Shown here: positions 9,208 to 19,642 of the stretch, one piece after another
How positions within the stretch are numbered: the stretch's first letter is position 1
How the letters are laid out: every line of letters starts with the position of its first letter
NCBI GenBank assembly: GCA_043228905.1
Contig: JBHGNT010000022.1
Span: 1,612,001 to 1,676,000, forward strand
Source: Azolla caroliniana
Lineage: Eukaryota; Polypodiophyta
DNA length: 64,000 nucleotides
Direction: 5' to 3'
Made by a program: the position numbers and the translations under genes
The notes under the pieces: model-generated
What the model saw: only the letters and a program-made list of their open reading frames with translations
Told to the model about the DNA's origin: nothing
The model's database searches: none

Positions 9208-11848
9208 GCAATTTTATGCGTTGTATCAGGAGCAACAGGAAATGGTGTCTCAATTCGTGATCCGTTTTCAGAATTTGCAACTTCAAATTTCCAGGCCTAT
9301 TCCGGACAATGAATTAAAGGATGTATTCCTTGAAGCAATTCGTGAACCATTACGAACAACACTAAAAGTGTTCGATTTCTGGAATTAGAATATCAAGCAA
9401 GTGATTGATAAGGCAATCGCTATGGGTTGATCGCGGATAAATGTACGGAGGATGGATATGTCAGCACTAAATCGAACACTGCCAATGATGGAGGAGTTAC
9501 AATTTCGACAAGCAGTTCAGTGTATTACTTGTTTAAATATCGATCATTCGACGATCGAATGTAGTCTACGGAAACATTGCACAATATGTCATTCTAAACT
9601 TCATTCGGTCAAGCAATGTGAGTATAACTTGCTCAATAAGACGACGGCTCCGATAAGACAAATTTTTCCGGAAAACGGGTACCACAATAACGAGAGTTCG
9701 TTCAATAATGGATACCAACGTAATAGTTTTCCACAAGGTCAACAAAATAATTTTCAAAAAAATCAAGCCTTTCAGCAAAATAAATTCCAAAAGAATCCAG
9801 CTTTTCAACAAAATAATCAATCTTTTCAACAAAGTAATTTTTAGCACAATCAAGACTTTCAACAAAATCAAGAATTCTCGGTAGCACCGAATATGAATCA
9901 GTAACAGCAAAATGGAGGACGGTTTAAGCAAAACCGGTATAAAAATAAAAAATTCTACAAGCCGAAAGTCTCACGACAGTTTCAACAATCGCCGAATGAT
10001 GGTCAATAGTTTATGCAAAATGATGGTTCTCGTCAGTTTGAGCAAGGCGAGGGAAGTGGAACGTTTGTTCCTACTTGCTATATTTGATGTCAAACTGGTC
10101 ATTATGCTAATCAGTGTCCTGGTAAAGGAAAAGGACCGGCGGTTAATATGGTTATACTGGAAAAACAACAAGTAACCACTAAAAGCAAAAGTAAAAAATC
10201 CGAGTGGGAGATTCAGGAAGCAGTCCGGAAAACAACCAAGGAATGGGTAGAGGAAGCAAACAAAAATAATGTAAACCGGATGCTCCAAGACAATGAAATT
10301 AACCAAGGTACCGAATTACCAGGAGTTATTGCTGTACCAGAACAAGAGGAAACTTGGAAGCTCTTGGCAGATTGCCAGGTATCATTACCACTAACATGAT
10401 TACTTAAGTTGGTCCCTAGATTTATCGAAAAAGTGGCGACATTGATTGCCCAAAAGGGGTCAAAACAAGTATCGGTACACTATAGTCAGCCGAGCACCAA
10501 CCCTTCAATCATGGATGATATTGGCAGTAATACTTCATTTGGAAGCTCCTGGTGCATATCCTTTGTTATTAGGGCGACCGTGGTTAAAGATTGCTAACAT
10601 CAAGCAGAATTGGAATCAGAATCAACTAACATTCAGAAAAGGCAAAACGAAAATCCGGGTTTCGACATAGAACAAGGTTGCGACAAGCAAACAGTGTTTG
10701 CCTGTGTATGCTGAGTCTGTCAATATGATGGAGGGATTAGACGAGGTCAAAGAAAATCAGTATTTTGATGATAATCCGAAAATCATTCCTTTGTTCGAAG
10801 TGGATATTTTACAAGCCTTGACACCATATGTGGATTCCCAGGAGGAATTGCCAATAGATGAGCAAGCAATGAAGGAAATACGACTCCAACAAGAAGCTAC
10901 CGACTGAGAGATGAAGGTGTCCCAACGAGTTCAAGCTTTAGCACTGGAGGAAATAAATTTGGCAGAAGAAGATAAGGACAATGAGTTGAAAACAGTACTC
11001 ATTGCTAGAGATATGATAGAAGCTGACAAACAACGGTTAACAGCATTATTAAAGCAATATAAGGATGTCTTTGCATGGTCTTTTGAAGATATGAAGGGAC
11101 TGGATCCAGCTTTTTGTCAACATCAAATCAATCTCCATAAGGATGCAAAGCCAGTTCAACAACGTAGGTACCGATTAAATCCTAATTATGCTATTAAAGT
11201 TAAAGAAGAAATAGATAAACTTTTGAAAGTACGGTTTATTCGTCCGGTGAAAAAATCGATTACCAGAAAAAGAATGGCAAGATTCGGGTATGTGTCGACT
11301 ACCGGAAACTAAATGCGGCTACCGTTACGGATCCGTTTCCATTACCATTTACGAATGGTATATTGGATGCGGTAGCTGGCCATGAAGTATATAGTTTCCT
11401 AGATGGTTTTAGTGGTTATAATCAGGTTCAGATGAATCCAAAAGATCAAGAAAAGACAGCTTTTGTTACAGAATGGGGAGTGTTTGTAGCAGTAGTAATG
11501 ATGTTTGGCTTGAAGACTGCTCCGGCGACATTTCAAAGAGTGATACAGGAAATATTTGGGAATTACATTCCTGCCTTTATGCAAGTATTTTTGGATGATT
11601 TTGCTGTTTATAGTCGGAAAACCGAACATTTTGAGAATTTACGATTATGTTTGGAGAAATGTCGGGAAGGACGGCTTAGTTTAAATCCGGCAAAATGTGC
11701 ATTCGGGGTCACTAATGGCACATTATTAGGCCATATTGTCAGGAAGGAAGGAATTGCAGTGGACTCTGACAAGGTTAAAGTCATACTGGAAGCACCGACA
11801 CCCACAAATGCTAAAGCTCTCAGTCGGTTTTTGGGACAGATTAGATGG
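9208..11848 (+). pseudogene. Gypsy-1 G1a gag, protease and N-terminal reverse transcriptase
   Basis: Starts within a retrotransposon Gag domain. A CCHC-rich segment follows (CITCLNIDHSTIEC, CTICHSKLHSVKQC), then an Asn/Gln-rich stretch of FQQN-type repeats at 9680-9900, a further knuckle near 10075-10120 whose second Cys position is now a stop, and a retropepsin tail with PLLLGRPWL near 10560. Reverse transcriptase runs from about 11100, with YSFLDGFSGYNQ, FGLKTAPATFQR and the catalytic FLDDF (near 11590), and breaks at 11848 where Copia-C inserted. Several in-frame stops (9841, 9901, about 10006, about 10087) show that it is dead. The Gln-rich run with three zinc-knuckle-like segments is more elaborate than in most plant gypsy Gags. 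Confidence 0.8.
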
Positions 11849-12148
11849 TGTCGAATACAAGTGTATAATGGACGTATTCACACTATCCCTTTGTATAGAT
11901 CAAGTTTGGGCCATTTGTGTAATTAGCATAAATGGTAGTTGCCCTAAGTCGGTCACTATATATAGTGACCTTGTAACCTTTTTGTAAGGTTGGTTGTATT
12001 ATTGTTTCTATTGAATAGAAAGTCTTTTGTGCCTTCTCTCTCTCTCTCTCTGTCTCTGTGCACGATCTTGCAAACTGTCATACGCAGGTTCTCAACCCCA
12101 ATCGAATGCTACTTGATCTTCCGCATCGACACGGCCTTGTCTTCAACA
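11849..12148 (+). repeat. Copia-C 5' LTR (300 bp)
   Basis: Bounded by TGTCGAAT and TTCAACA. It contains the perfect 20-bp palindrome GGTCACTATATATAGTGACC at 11951-11970, which encloses the TATA box, and a CT tract at 12034-12058 in the presumed transcript leader. Confidence 0.97.
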
Positions 12149-12150
12149 TC

Positions 12151-12162
12151 TGGTATCAGAGC
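12151..12162 (+). promoter_or_regulatory. Copia-C primer binding site (initiator Met tRNA)
   Basis: TGGTATCAGAGC lies two bases after the LTR end and matches the 3' terminus of initiator Met tRNA. Confidence 0.95.
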
Positions 12163-12845
12163 CTGCACAGTATTCGGTCCTTCATCCCGCTGTCGGCCGT
12201 CGTCTCAGCCTGCACAACATTCGGTTTCTTGCGTCATTCGAAGAAGAGAGAAGAAGAAGAAAAACGAGGCTTGCATCTCATCGCGTTAGATCATCTTCGC
12301 TTGGAGTAAGCCAGCAGGTTGTACTCTGTTCCTTGTGATCGTAACCGCTCGAGGTGAAATCCCCTTGTGCAACATTGACACGATCGTGCTCCACTCGGTT
12401 AAACGGCATCCGAAGAGGTCATCAAACGCTGCTCGCCGCTCATTGTAACCACTCGGTGCAGATCGGTCTCAAGACAACAACCCCAATTCGTGCTTCATCC
12501 GGCTGATTGACATTCGGGAGGATCAGTTGGATCCGTCTCTCTCATCGCTGCAGTCACCCGAAGCAGAATCGGTCCAGACAATCGGTTTCAATAATCGGTA
12601 TTTGGCATATATATTCGGAAGCGAACCGGGCTCACTCCGACTCGGCAACATTCGGGAAGACCAGTCGGTTCTGTCCCTCAAGTTACCGGAGTCAATTCGA
12701 GCAAGTTCAACAATACATATATCCGAAGCCGAACCGACTCGGGTTCAAATCCGACTAGAACGATATCGGGTGAGCCAACCGGCTGCACTCCAACAAGGTT
12801 CGTAGTCAACTCCGAACCGAGCTTCGTCAACCGAAACCAAATTTG
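12163..12845 (+). other. Copia-C untranslated leader
   Basis: About 680 bp between the primer site and the gag ATG, with no convincing ORF. It is unusually rich in CGG/TCGG words. It is probably the 5' leader carrying packaging and dimerisation signals. No specific structure was identified by eye. Confidence 0.6.
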
Positions 12846-13367
12846 ATGGCATCAACATCCGGCTCGTCAGAAATGAGTCTACGAAAGTTCGATGGATCGA
12901 ACTTCAACTTCTGGAAGGAGCAAATGCAGGACTATCTCATAGTCAAGGGGCAAATCGATCCCATCGAAAATGAAGAACCTCCAGAAGGATACAAACCAAT
13001 TGAGTGGCAGAAGCTGGACAAAATCGTCCGCGCCACGATTCGGATGCACCTATCGGAATCGGTATACTTTACGGTGCAATCGTGTACGACAGCATTCGAA
13101 CTGTGGAAAACACTGTCGGACACCTACGAAAAGAAGGTCGTTGCAACGAAGATGTTTCTGATCCGGCGCCTCTACAACTTGCGAATGAAAGAATCAGATT
13201 CGGTTCAAGCACATCTCAATGAGTACGAAAGCATAAGCTCCCAAATCTCATCTCAGGGGACGGCAATCGAGGATGAACTCAGAGCAATGATACTCATGAG
13301 CAGCCTTCCCTCATCATGGGAAACTTTCGTAACATTCTGTGTGCAACGCGTCAACCACGGCTGTTAA
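12846..13367 (+). CDS. Copia-C Gag, N-terminal frame
   Basis: Begins at the ATG at 12846 (MASTSGSSEMSLRKFDGSNF) and is a UBN2-type copia Gag: FDGSNFNFWKEQMQDYL near the start, then the LWKTLSDTYEKK and LPSSWETFV segments. It ends at 13367 in an out-of-frame tail. The CCHC knuckle that should finish Gag lies in the next frame at the start of the pol ORF. Related copia elements use one continuous gag-pol frame, so the change of frame near 13336-13339 is best read as a single extra base. A programmed shift is less likely, since no slippery heptamer is evident. Confidence 0.85.
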   Translation: MASTSGSSEMSLRKFDGSNFNFWKEQMQDYLIVKGQIDPIENEEPPEGYKPIEWQKLDKIVRATIRMHLSESVYFTVQSCTTAFELWKTLSDTYEKKVVATKMFLIRRLYNLRMKESDSVQAHLNEYESISSQISSQGTAIEDELRAMILMSSLPSSWETFVTFCVQRVNHGC

Positions 13368-16300
13368 ATACTCCGAAGTCACGAGCGCAATCCTGACCGA
13401 AGCAGCTCGAAGAAAGTCTTTCGCCAAAGACTCAACAGACGACGCTTATGTAGTACAAGGTTCGACAGACCGATCGAACATACGAGGAAGAGATTCCTCA
13501 CGGCAGCCGAACAATCAGCGAAGACGGAGCCAGTCACGGGATAATCGAATCTGCAACTATTGCAAGAAACCAGGACACATCAAAGCCGACTGCCGCGCAC
13601 TCAAGAACAAGAACGACAAGTCTCAGAAATCAGACAAGAAGAGTGGCCGGCATGAGGAGATCAATTACGTCAGCTTCTCAGCTGATGTGCTACCAAACGA
13701 CCCGAATATACTATCAATCGAAGATCTAGTCGGATCAGAAGTTCTGCTCACGACTGAAGAATCGAGCACATGGCTCTTAGATTCGGGCGCGTCATTTCAC
13801 GTGACTCCTCATCGATCCCAATTTCGGCAATATACGATCCGTCACTCCAACTCAGTTCGAGTCGGCAACTCGCAACACTGTGACATCATTGGAATCGGCA
13901 TAGTAGAGCTCAACCTTGCAGGTGGCTCTACACTTGTACTTCACAATGTCCGACATGTACCCGAGCTCTCAAGGCCATTGATCTCAGTCGGACAACTAGA
14001 TGAAGACGGCATTCGTGCCGGTTTTTCTTCGGGAGGGTGGACACTCCACAGGGGGAACCTCCTGCTTGCTAGAGGACCCAAGATACACTCACTGTATCCG
14101 TTACATGTTACGCTCAGAGAGGGTAACCTGTTTTTGGTGGATATTCCTGTGTCATCACTATGGCACAGAAGATTAGGACACCTCAGCAAGGCCGGCATTA
14201 CGCACCTATCTAGAGCCGGATACATCCCTAAACTCTCCTTCTCCGACCATCAATTCTGCGAACATTGCCAGTATGGCAAACAAGCAGCCGCATCACACCC
14301 GACATCAGCACCAAGAGAAACGAGACCTCTCGATTTAGTCCACTCGGACGTCTGTGGCCCAATGCCGCATCAGTCTCTTGGCGGTGCCTCTTACTTCGTC
14401 AGTTTTATTGACGATTCGACTCGAAAGGTGTGGGCTTATCCAATTCGCACCAAAGATCGTGTCTTCTCGATCTTCTCCGATTGGCTCGCTATGGTAGAAA
14501 ATCAAACTGACCGAAAACTGAAATGCTTTCGGACCGACAATGGGGGAGAGTTCAAATCAGAAGAATTCGTCAAATTCTGCCGACAACGCGGCATCCGACG
14601 TGAATTTACGGCACCACACAGTCCGGAGCAAAACGGGATTGCAGAACGCATGAATCGGACAATCCAAGAACGGATAGTTTCCATGCTCCAACACTCCAGA
14701 CTGTCGGATGGCTTCTGGGCAGAGGCTCTACTCACGGCAGTACACATAATCAATATGTCGCCAAGTAGACCTCTAGGACTTCAAATTCCTCAGGAACTAT
14801 GGATCGGCAGTAAGCCGAATTACGACAAGCTGAGGATCTTCGGATGCGAGGCGTACGCCCTTATTCCGAAAGATGATCGCCGAAAACTTGCACCTCGGTC
14901 CAGGAAATGCATTTTCCTTGGATATGGATCAGACGGCGAAATGGGATACCGACTCTGGGACCCCGAACGCAGACAAATCGTTCGAAGTTCGGACGTTGTG
15001 TTCAACGAGTCGGCTATGAATCCATCAGTCGAAAAACCGATCGAAGTCCGAAGGGTAACATTTTCCGATGTGCCGACCCTTCAAGAAGGCCCCGCTCTTA
15101 ACACACGGTCAGCTTCACGGGTAGCTGAACCTTACACCACCGACTCGGACAACTCTGACTCGGCACAGCAGAATAATTCGCTTTCGGACCATCCGACCTC
15201 GATACCCGATGCGACCAGTCCAATCATACCTCGACGATCCGAGAGACTGTCGCAACCTCCGGAGAGGTATTCTCCTGGAATTTTCTTCATCGACGCCGGC
15301 GAACCGACGTCTTACGAAGAAGCATCGACATCTGTCGATTCAGCCACCTGGCATCTGGCGATGGAGTCGGAAATGCACTCCATTCGGGCAAACAAGACTT
15401 GGGATCTGGTCGAACTACCTAAGAATCGACGTGCTCTTCCTTGCAAGTGGGTTTATCGACTAAAAGAGACGTCTGATTCGACCACCCCAAAGTACAAGGC
15501 CAGATTAGTTGCGAAGGGCTTCCGACAAGAATATAGCGTCGACTTCGACGAGATTTTTTCACCAGTGGTGAAAATGACAACCCTTCGTTTTCTACTCGGC
15601 GTAGTGGCAGCCGACAACTTGGAGCTGATTCAGCTAGATGTCAAAACAGCCTTCCTCCATGGTGATCTTGAAGAGGAAATTTATATGGAACAGCCAAAAG
15701 GCTTCGTGGCAACTGGCCAAGAACATCTAGTCTGCCGACTCAGGAAGAGTCTATACGGCCTCAAACAGGCACCGCGACAATGGTACAAGAAGTTCGACGA
15801 CTTCATCCAATCGATCGGCTTCTCAAAAAGCGATGAGGACCATTGTCTTTTTACCAACACAGCTCAAGATGGATCACCCATCTTCCTCATCATCTACGTG
15901 GACGACATGCTAATTTCTGGACGCCACGCGGGCGAACTTGCCGATCTCATTCGGCAACTGCGGTTGAAGTTTGCCATGAAGGACCTCGGTCCGGCACGAC
16001 ACATACTCGGCATGAAGATTAGTCGGCATCGCGACAAACGACATCTTTTTTTGTCTCAGACCGACTATATCGGACGTGTCTTGGAACGCTTCAACATGCA
16101 ATCAGCCAAATCTGCTTCAACCCCGCTCCCCATGAATCTTCGGCTCTCTCAGCGAGACTGCCCGACATCCGGTCCGGAGGGGGAAGATATGAAGTCGGTA
16201 CCGTATGCACCGGCAGTCGGCTCCCTTATGTACCTGATGGTCGCGACACGGCCTGATATCTCTCATGCCGTAGGAGTCGTTATCAGATTTATGCACAATC

Positions 16301-16878
16301 CTGGCCGATCGCATTGGAACGCAGTCAAGCATGTGTTCAAATATCTGGCTGGCACAAAAGATCATGGCATTCTTTTCGGTCCGAACTCAACCTCAGGCGT
16401 AGTCGGTTACACCGACTCGGACTTCGCCGGATGTATAGACAGTCGGAAATCAACAACCAGATACTGCTTCAAATTCGGCAATGGAGCAATTTCGTGGAAG
16501 TCGAAACTTCAGGAGTGCACAACGACCTCAACGACCGAAGCAGAATATGTAGCTGCGTCCGACGCTGCAAAAGAAGCTTTGTGGCTCGGCCGGCTGGCGC
16601 ACACGTTTCGACAAGTCGACCATGACTCGGCCCCAGTTGTCTATAGCGACAGTCAAGGTGCTGTTGCCTTGTCGAAAAATCCGGTTCACCACAACGCCTC
16701 CAAACATATCGACGTTCGATATCACTTCGTTCGGGACTGTGTCATTTCAGGGAAAATCGGTCTAGAGAAAATATCCACAACCGACAATGTCGCAGATGGA
16801 ATGACCAAGTGTCTTTCGGCAGACCGCTTTCGGTCCCTTCGGCATCAGATGGGCGTAACGACAAACCAGTCCGGTTAG
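13339..16878 (+). CDS. Copia-C Pol polyprotein (with CCHC of Gag), 1,179 codons
   Basis: One uninterrupted frame. Residue positions: CCHC knuckle CNYCKKPGHIKADC (72-85), aspartic protease DSG (148-150), GAG-pre-integrase (about 274-330), integrase catalytic D337 (HSDVCGP), D400 (TDNGGEF) and E436 (NGIAERMN), which gives the exact D,D35E spacing, reverse transcriptase with YVDD at 853-856, and RNase H from about 1020 (TDSDFAGC) to the end. All catalytic residues checked are present. It starts in overlap with the Gag frame and has no own start context, so the product would normally come from a Gag-Pol fusion. The enzyme set copies element RNA into DNA in cytoplasmic particles and integrates it. 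Confidence 0.93.
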   Translation: MCNASTTAVKYSEVTSAILTEAARRKSFAKDSTDDAYVVQGSTDRSNIRGRDSSRQPNNQRRRSQSRDNRICNYCKKPGHIKADCRALKNKNDKSQKSDKKSGRHEEINYVSFSADVLPNDPNILSIEDLVGSEVLLTTEESSTWLLDSGASFHVTPHRSQFRQYTIRHSNSVRVGNSQHCDIIGIGIVELNLAGGSTLVLHNVRHVPELSRPLISVGQLDEDGIRAGFSSGGWTLHRGNLLLARGPKIHSLYPLHVTLREGNLFLVDIPVSSLWHRRLGHLSKAGITHLSRAGYIPKLSFSDHQFCEHCQYGKQAAASHPTSAPRETRPLDLVHSDVCGPMPHQSLGGASYFVSFIDDSTRKVWAYPIRTKDRVFSIFSDWLAMVENQTDRKLKCFRTDNGGEFKSEEFVKFCRQRGIRREFTAPHSPEQNGIAERMNRTIQERIVSMLQHSRLSDGFWAEALLTAVHIINMSPSRPLGLQIPQELWIGSKPNYDKLRIFGCEAYALIPKDDRRKLAPRSRKCIFLGYGSDGEMGYRLWDPERRQIVRSSDVVFNESAMNPSVEKPIEVRRVTFSDVPTLQEGPALNTRSASRVAEPYTTDSDNSDSAQQNNSLSDHPTSIPDATSPIIPRRSERLSQPPERYSPGIFFIDAGEPTSYEEASTSVDSATWHLAMESEMHSIRANKTWDLVELPKNRRALPCKWVYRLKETSDSTTPKYKARLVAKGFRQEYSVDFDEIFSPVVKMTTLRFLLGVVAADNLELIQLDVKTAFLHGDLEEEIYMEQPKGFVATGQEHLVCRLRKSLYGLKQAPRQWYKKFDDFIQSIGFSKSDEDHCLFTNTAQDGSPIFLIIYVDDMLISGRHAGELADLIRQLRLKFAMKDLGPARHILGMKISRHRDKRHLFLSQTDYIGRVLERFNMQSAKSASTPLPMNLRLSQRDCPTSGPEGEDMKSVPYAPAVGSLMYLMVATRPDISHAVGVVIRFMHNPGRSHWNAVKHVFKYLAGTKDHGILFGPNSTSGVVGYTDSDFAGCIDSRKSTTRYCFKFGNGAISWKSKLQECTTTSTTEAEYVAASDAAKEALWLGRLAHTFRQVDHDSAPVVYSDSQGAVALSKNPVHHNASKHIDVRYHFVRDCVISGKIGLEKISTTDNVADGMTKCLSADRFRSLRHQMGVTTNQSG

Positions 16879-17060
16879 AGTCGGACACAACGCAGGATGG
16901 TTTCAGACAACCGACATCAGTTCCTTAATGATCGGCTTCAACTCTTCCGACCCGACCAGTCCGGTCTTCTGCCTTCGGACCCTGCCGACTCGAACAAAAC
17001 TGATATGTCCGAGAACCTAGGTTTATACCTGTAATCTTAGATAACCCATGTATACGCCCA

Positions 17061-17071
17061 TTACGGGGGAG
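17061..17071 (+). promoter_or_regulatory. Copia-C polypurine tract
   Basis: TTACGGGGGAG directly precedes the 3' LTR start TGTCGAAT. The 180 bp between the pol stop (16878) and this tract has no ORF and is a 3' untranslated spacer. Confidence 0.85.
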
Positions 17072-17371
17072 TGTCGAATACAAGTGTATAATGGACGTAT
17101 TCACACTATCCCTTTGTATAGATCAAGTTTGGGCCATTTGTGTAATTAGCATAAATGGTATTTGCCCTAAGTCGGTCACTATATATAGTGACCTTGTAAC
17201 CTTTTTGTAAGGTTGGTTGTATTATTGTTTCTATTGAATAGAAAGTCTTTTGTGCCTTCTCTCTCTCTGTCTCTGTCTCTGTGCACGATCTTGCAAACTG
17301 TCATACGCAGGTTCTCAACCCCAATCGAATGCTACTTGATCTTCCGCATCGACACGGCCTTGTCTTCAACA
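17072..17371 (+). repeat. Copia-C 3' LTR (300 bp)
   Basis: Same length as the 5' LTR, with two visible substitutions: a G/T in GTAGTTGCC versus GTATTTGCC, and a C/G in the CT tract. The TATA palindrome recurs unchanged at 17174-17193. It is followed by target duplication GATGG at 17372-17376. Confidence 0.97.
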
Positions 17372-19293
17372 GATGGCATAGCCGAATGATAAGATATCTT
17401 GCGGATATCGCCATTCCCTTACATACAACAGTACACAAAGTTCCTTTTCAGTGGACAAGTGTGGAACATGATGCATATGATTGTCTGAAGAAAATGTTGG
17501 CCAAAGTTCCAATCGTTCAACCACTTGATTGGAATAAGCCATTCCATGTTTTTGTCGACGCATCGGACATCGCAATCGGAAGTGCATTAATGCAGTTAAC
17601 CGAACTGAATTGGTACAGGCCAGTTTACTATGCTAGTCGGAAACTCTCGACAACAGAAAGAAATTACTCTACCACTGAGAGGGAAGCTTTAGGAATGATC
17701 TATAGTGTCAATAAATTTCGACACTATCTTTTGGGGAAAAAGTTTACGTTTCATGTTGATCATTCGGCTCTTCTTTATTTGGTCTCGAAACAAGAGTTAA
17801 CTGGCAAGTTAGCAAGATGGACTCTTCTACTCCAAGAATTCGAATTTGACATTTTACATCGGCCAGGAGTACAACATGCAGTGGCCGATTATCTCAGTCG
17901 ACTGGAGTCAAGAGAAGAAGGCACAAGTGTCAAGGATGATTTTCCGGATGGCCAACTTTTTCGAGTGGACGCAGTAAATGCATAGGTTGTAAATGAAGAA
18001 AGTGAGGATGGTTGGATCTCAGAAATGACAATCTTTCTTACAACAGGGTTACCACCCAAGCATCTGTCGGCAGACGAAAGGAAAAGGTTGGCAGTACGGA
18101 GTCGTAATTTTTGTCTTTTGAACGACACTCTATATCATAAAGGAGGATATGGTATTTGGAGAAGAACAGTACGACAATTTGAAAAATTGGTCATTCTTCG
18201 GGAATCACATTGTGGAATTGCAGGAGGAAACTATGCTGGAGAAACCACAACAAGAAAAATATGGAACAGTGGCTTATGGTGGCCGACAGTGATGAAGGAT
18301 GCAGTCGAATATTGTCAGAAATATGATTTATGCCAACGTATGAAACAACCGATAGAAAAGGACCGGATGCTGTTTCAACCTGTGTTACCTCTTGAACCTT
18401 TCTAGAAATGGGGTTTGGATTTTGTAGGCCCATTCAAACCGGCAACAGTAAGAATAGGCAATAGATATATTATAGTGGCCACTGACTACTATACGAAGTG
18501 GGTAGAAGCTAAAGCTCTTAGGGATAATACGGCAGCTTCAACAACAAAATTTTTGTACAAAAGTATATGGTGTAGATTCGGCTGCCCAATAGAATTAGTG
18601 GGCGATCAAGTTACGCATTTCAAATTGTCTACCTACTATGCAGTGGTTCATAAGAAAAGCATGCCTTACTATCCACAAGTGAATGGATTGGCAGAGTCAA
18701 CAAACAAAACCCTACAGACAATACTCAAGAAGATAGTAAATGAGAATCGTACGGACTGGGATCAAAAGTTGCATAGTGCTTTATGGGCATATCGCACGTC
18801 GTACAAAACATCTATTAAATCAACACCTTTCCGAATGGCTTTCGGATTGGAGGCAGTTATGCCAATCAAATTCCAGATTCCGACACTTCGAATACAAGCA
18901 ACCAAAAAATTAAATGAACTACAATCGAAGCAATTTTGGAAAGAATCTTTATTGATGTTAGAAGAAGACCGAATACAAGCTATGACAGCTTTGGAGCACA
19001 AGCAAAGGCAAACGAAGGCATTTGTAAATTGACACTGACGAAAAACCGAATCTCAATTCGGAATCGGGAAACCATTACTGGTTTTCTAGACCAAGATGGG
19101 GGCGATGCCAGGAAAACTTCGGTATAGATGGACGGGACCAGTTTGGATCGTGAACAGTAAAAATGGTACGTATCATCAACTAGGAGCACTATTAGGTGAG
19201 ATTTTACCGAAATGGGTCAATGGTTTCCGACTTAAGCCATATCATGGACACATGCAAGAAAATCCATTCAAGGCTGAACCGGAAGAAAAGTAA
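17372..19293 (+). pseudogene. Gypsy-1 G1a end of RT, RNase H and integrase
   Basis: Resumes the reverse transcriptase frame right after the Copia-C duplication (HSRMIRYLADIA). RNase H carries VFVDASDIAIGSAL, STTEREALGMIYSV and HVDHSALLYL (17540-17920). The integrase zinc finger region (about 18200-18350) has lost two ligands relative to G1b: GGNYAG for GGHYAG, and YCQKYDLC for YCRKCDLC. The core follows with LDFVGPFKPA and NGLAESTNKT, then a C-terminal domain ending FRLKPYHGHM...PEEK at 19293. A TAG at 18404 replaces CAG of G1b. No chromodomain follows, unlike Gypsy-2. The frame also breaks near 19030-19096. Confidence 0.85.
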
Positions 19294-19642
19294 AAAAAGA
19301 AAAAAAAACTAACTATAGAATATTTTCTTGCCAAATCATAACTAACTGTCACGAAAAGATTCTTGGAGTAATTTCAGAAGGCTATAAGTAAAAGTAGTGC
19401 AAACATATTTCTATTAGTCATGATTACTATTTCTAGCCATTACTCCACTAGTACGCCTAGTCGTTACCACATTAATAGTACTTTTATTCCCTAGGCATCA
19501 TGCAAAAAATTATTCCCTTAAAAAACCTATTTCTGTAATGATTGTTTCACCACAGAAGTAGAAATGCATTCGACCTCACAGGTTTTCTGATCTTATTCGC
19601 CATAGCCCAAACCGTTTCTCACCGCCACCACAGAGTGACGAT
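19294..19642 (+). other. Gypsy-1 spacer between pol and the extra ORF
   Basis: AT-rich and without an ORF. It opens with an A-rich run after the pol stop. A similar spacer separates the same two frames in G1b (52351-52714). The pyrimidine-rich TGTTTCACCACAG at about 19542-19554 could be a splice acceptor giving a subgenomic message for the downstream ORF, but this is inference only. Confidence 0.4.

Larger units (their letters stand above)
11849..17371 (+). mobile_element. Copia-C, full-length young element nested in Gypsy-1
   Basis: A complete Ty1/copia element of 5,523 bp: two 300-bp LTRs, an initiator-Met primer site, gag, pol and a polypurine tract. The 5-bp target duplication GATGG lies at 11844-11848 and 17372-17376. 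The LTRs differ by only two substitutions by eye, so insertion is recent (roughly a quarter of a million years if 1.3e-8 substitutions/site/year is assumed). One frame change separates gag from an otherwise intact 1,179-codon pol frame. It inserted in the reverse transcriptase of G1a in the same orientation. Confidence 0.97.

Noticed and set aside
13325-13345. Programmed frameshift in Copia-C
   Set aside because: No slippery heptamer, and copia relatives use one frame. A single-base insertion is simpler.
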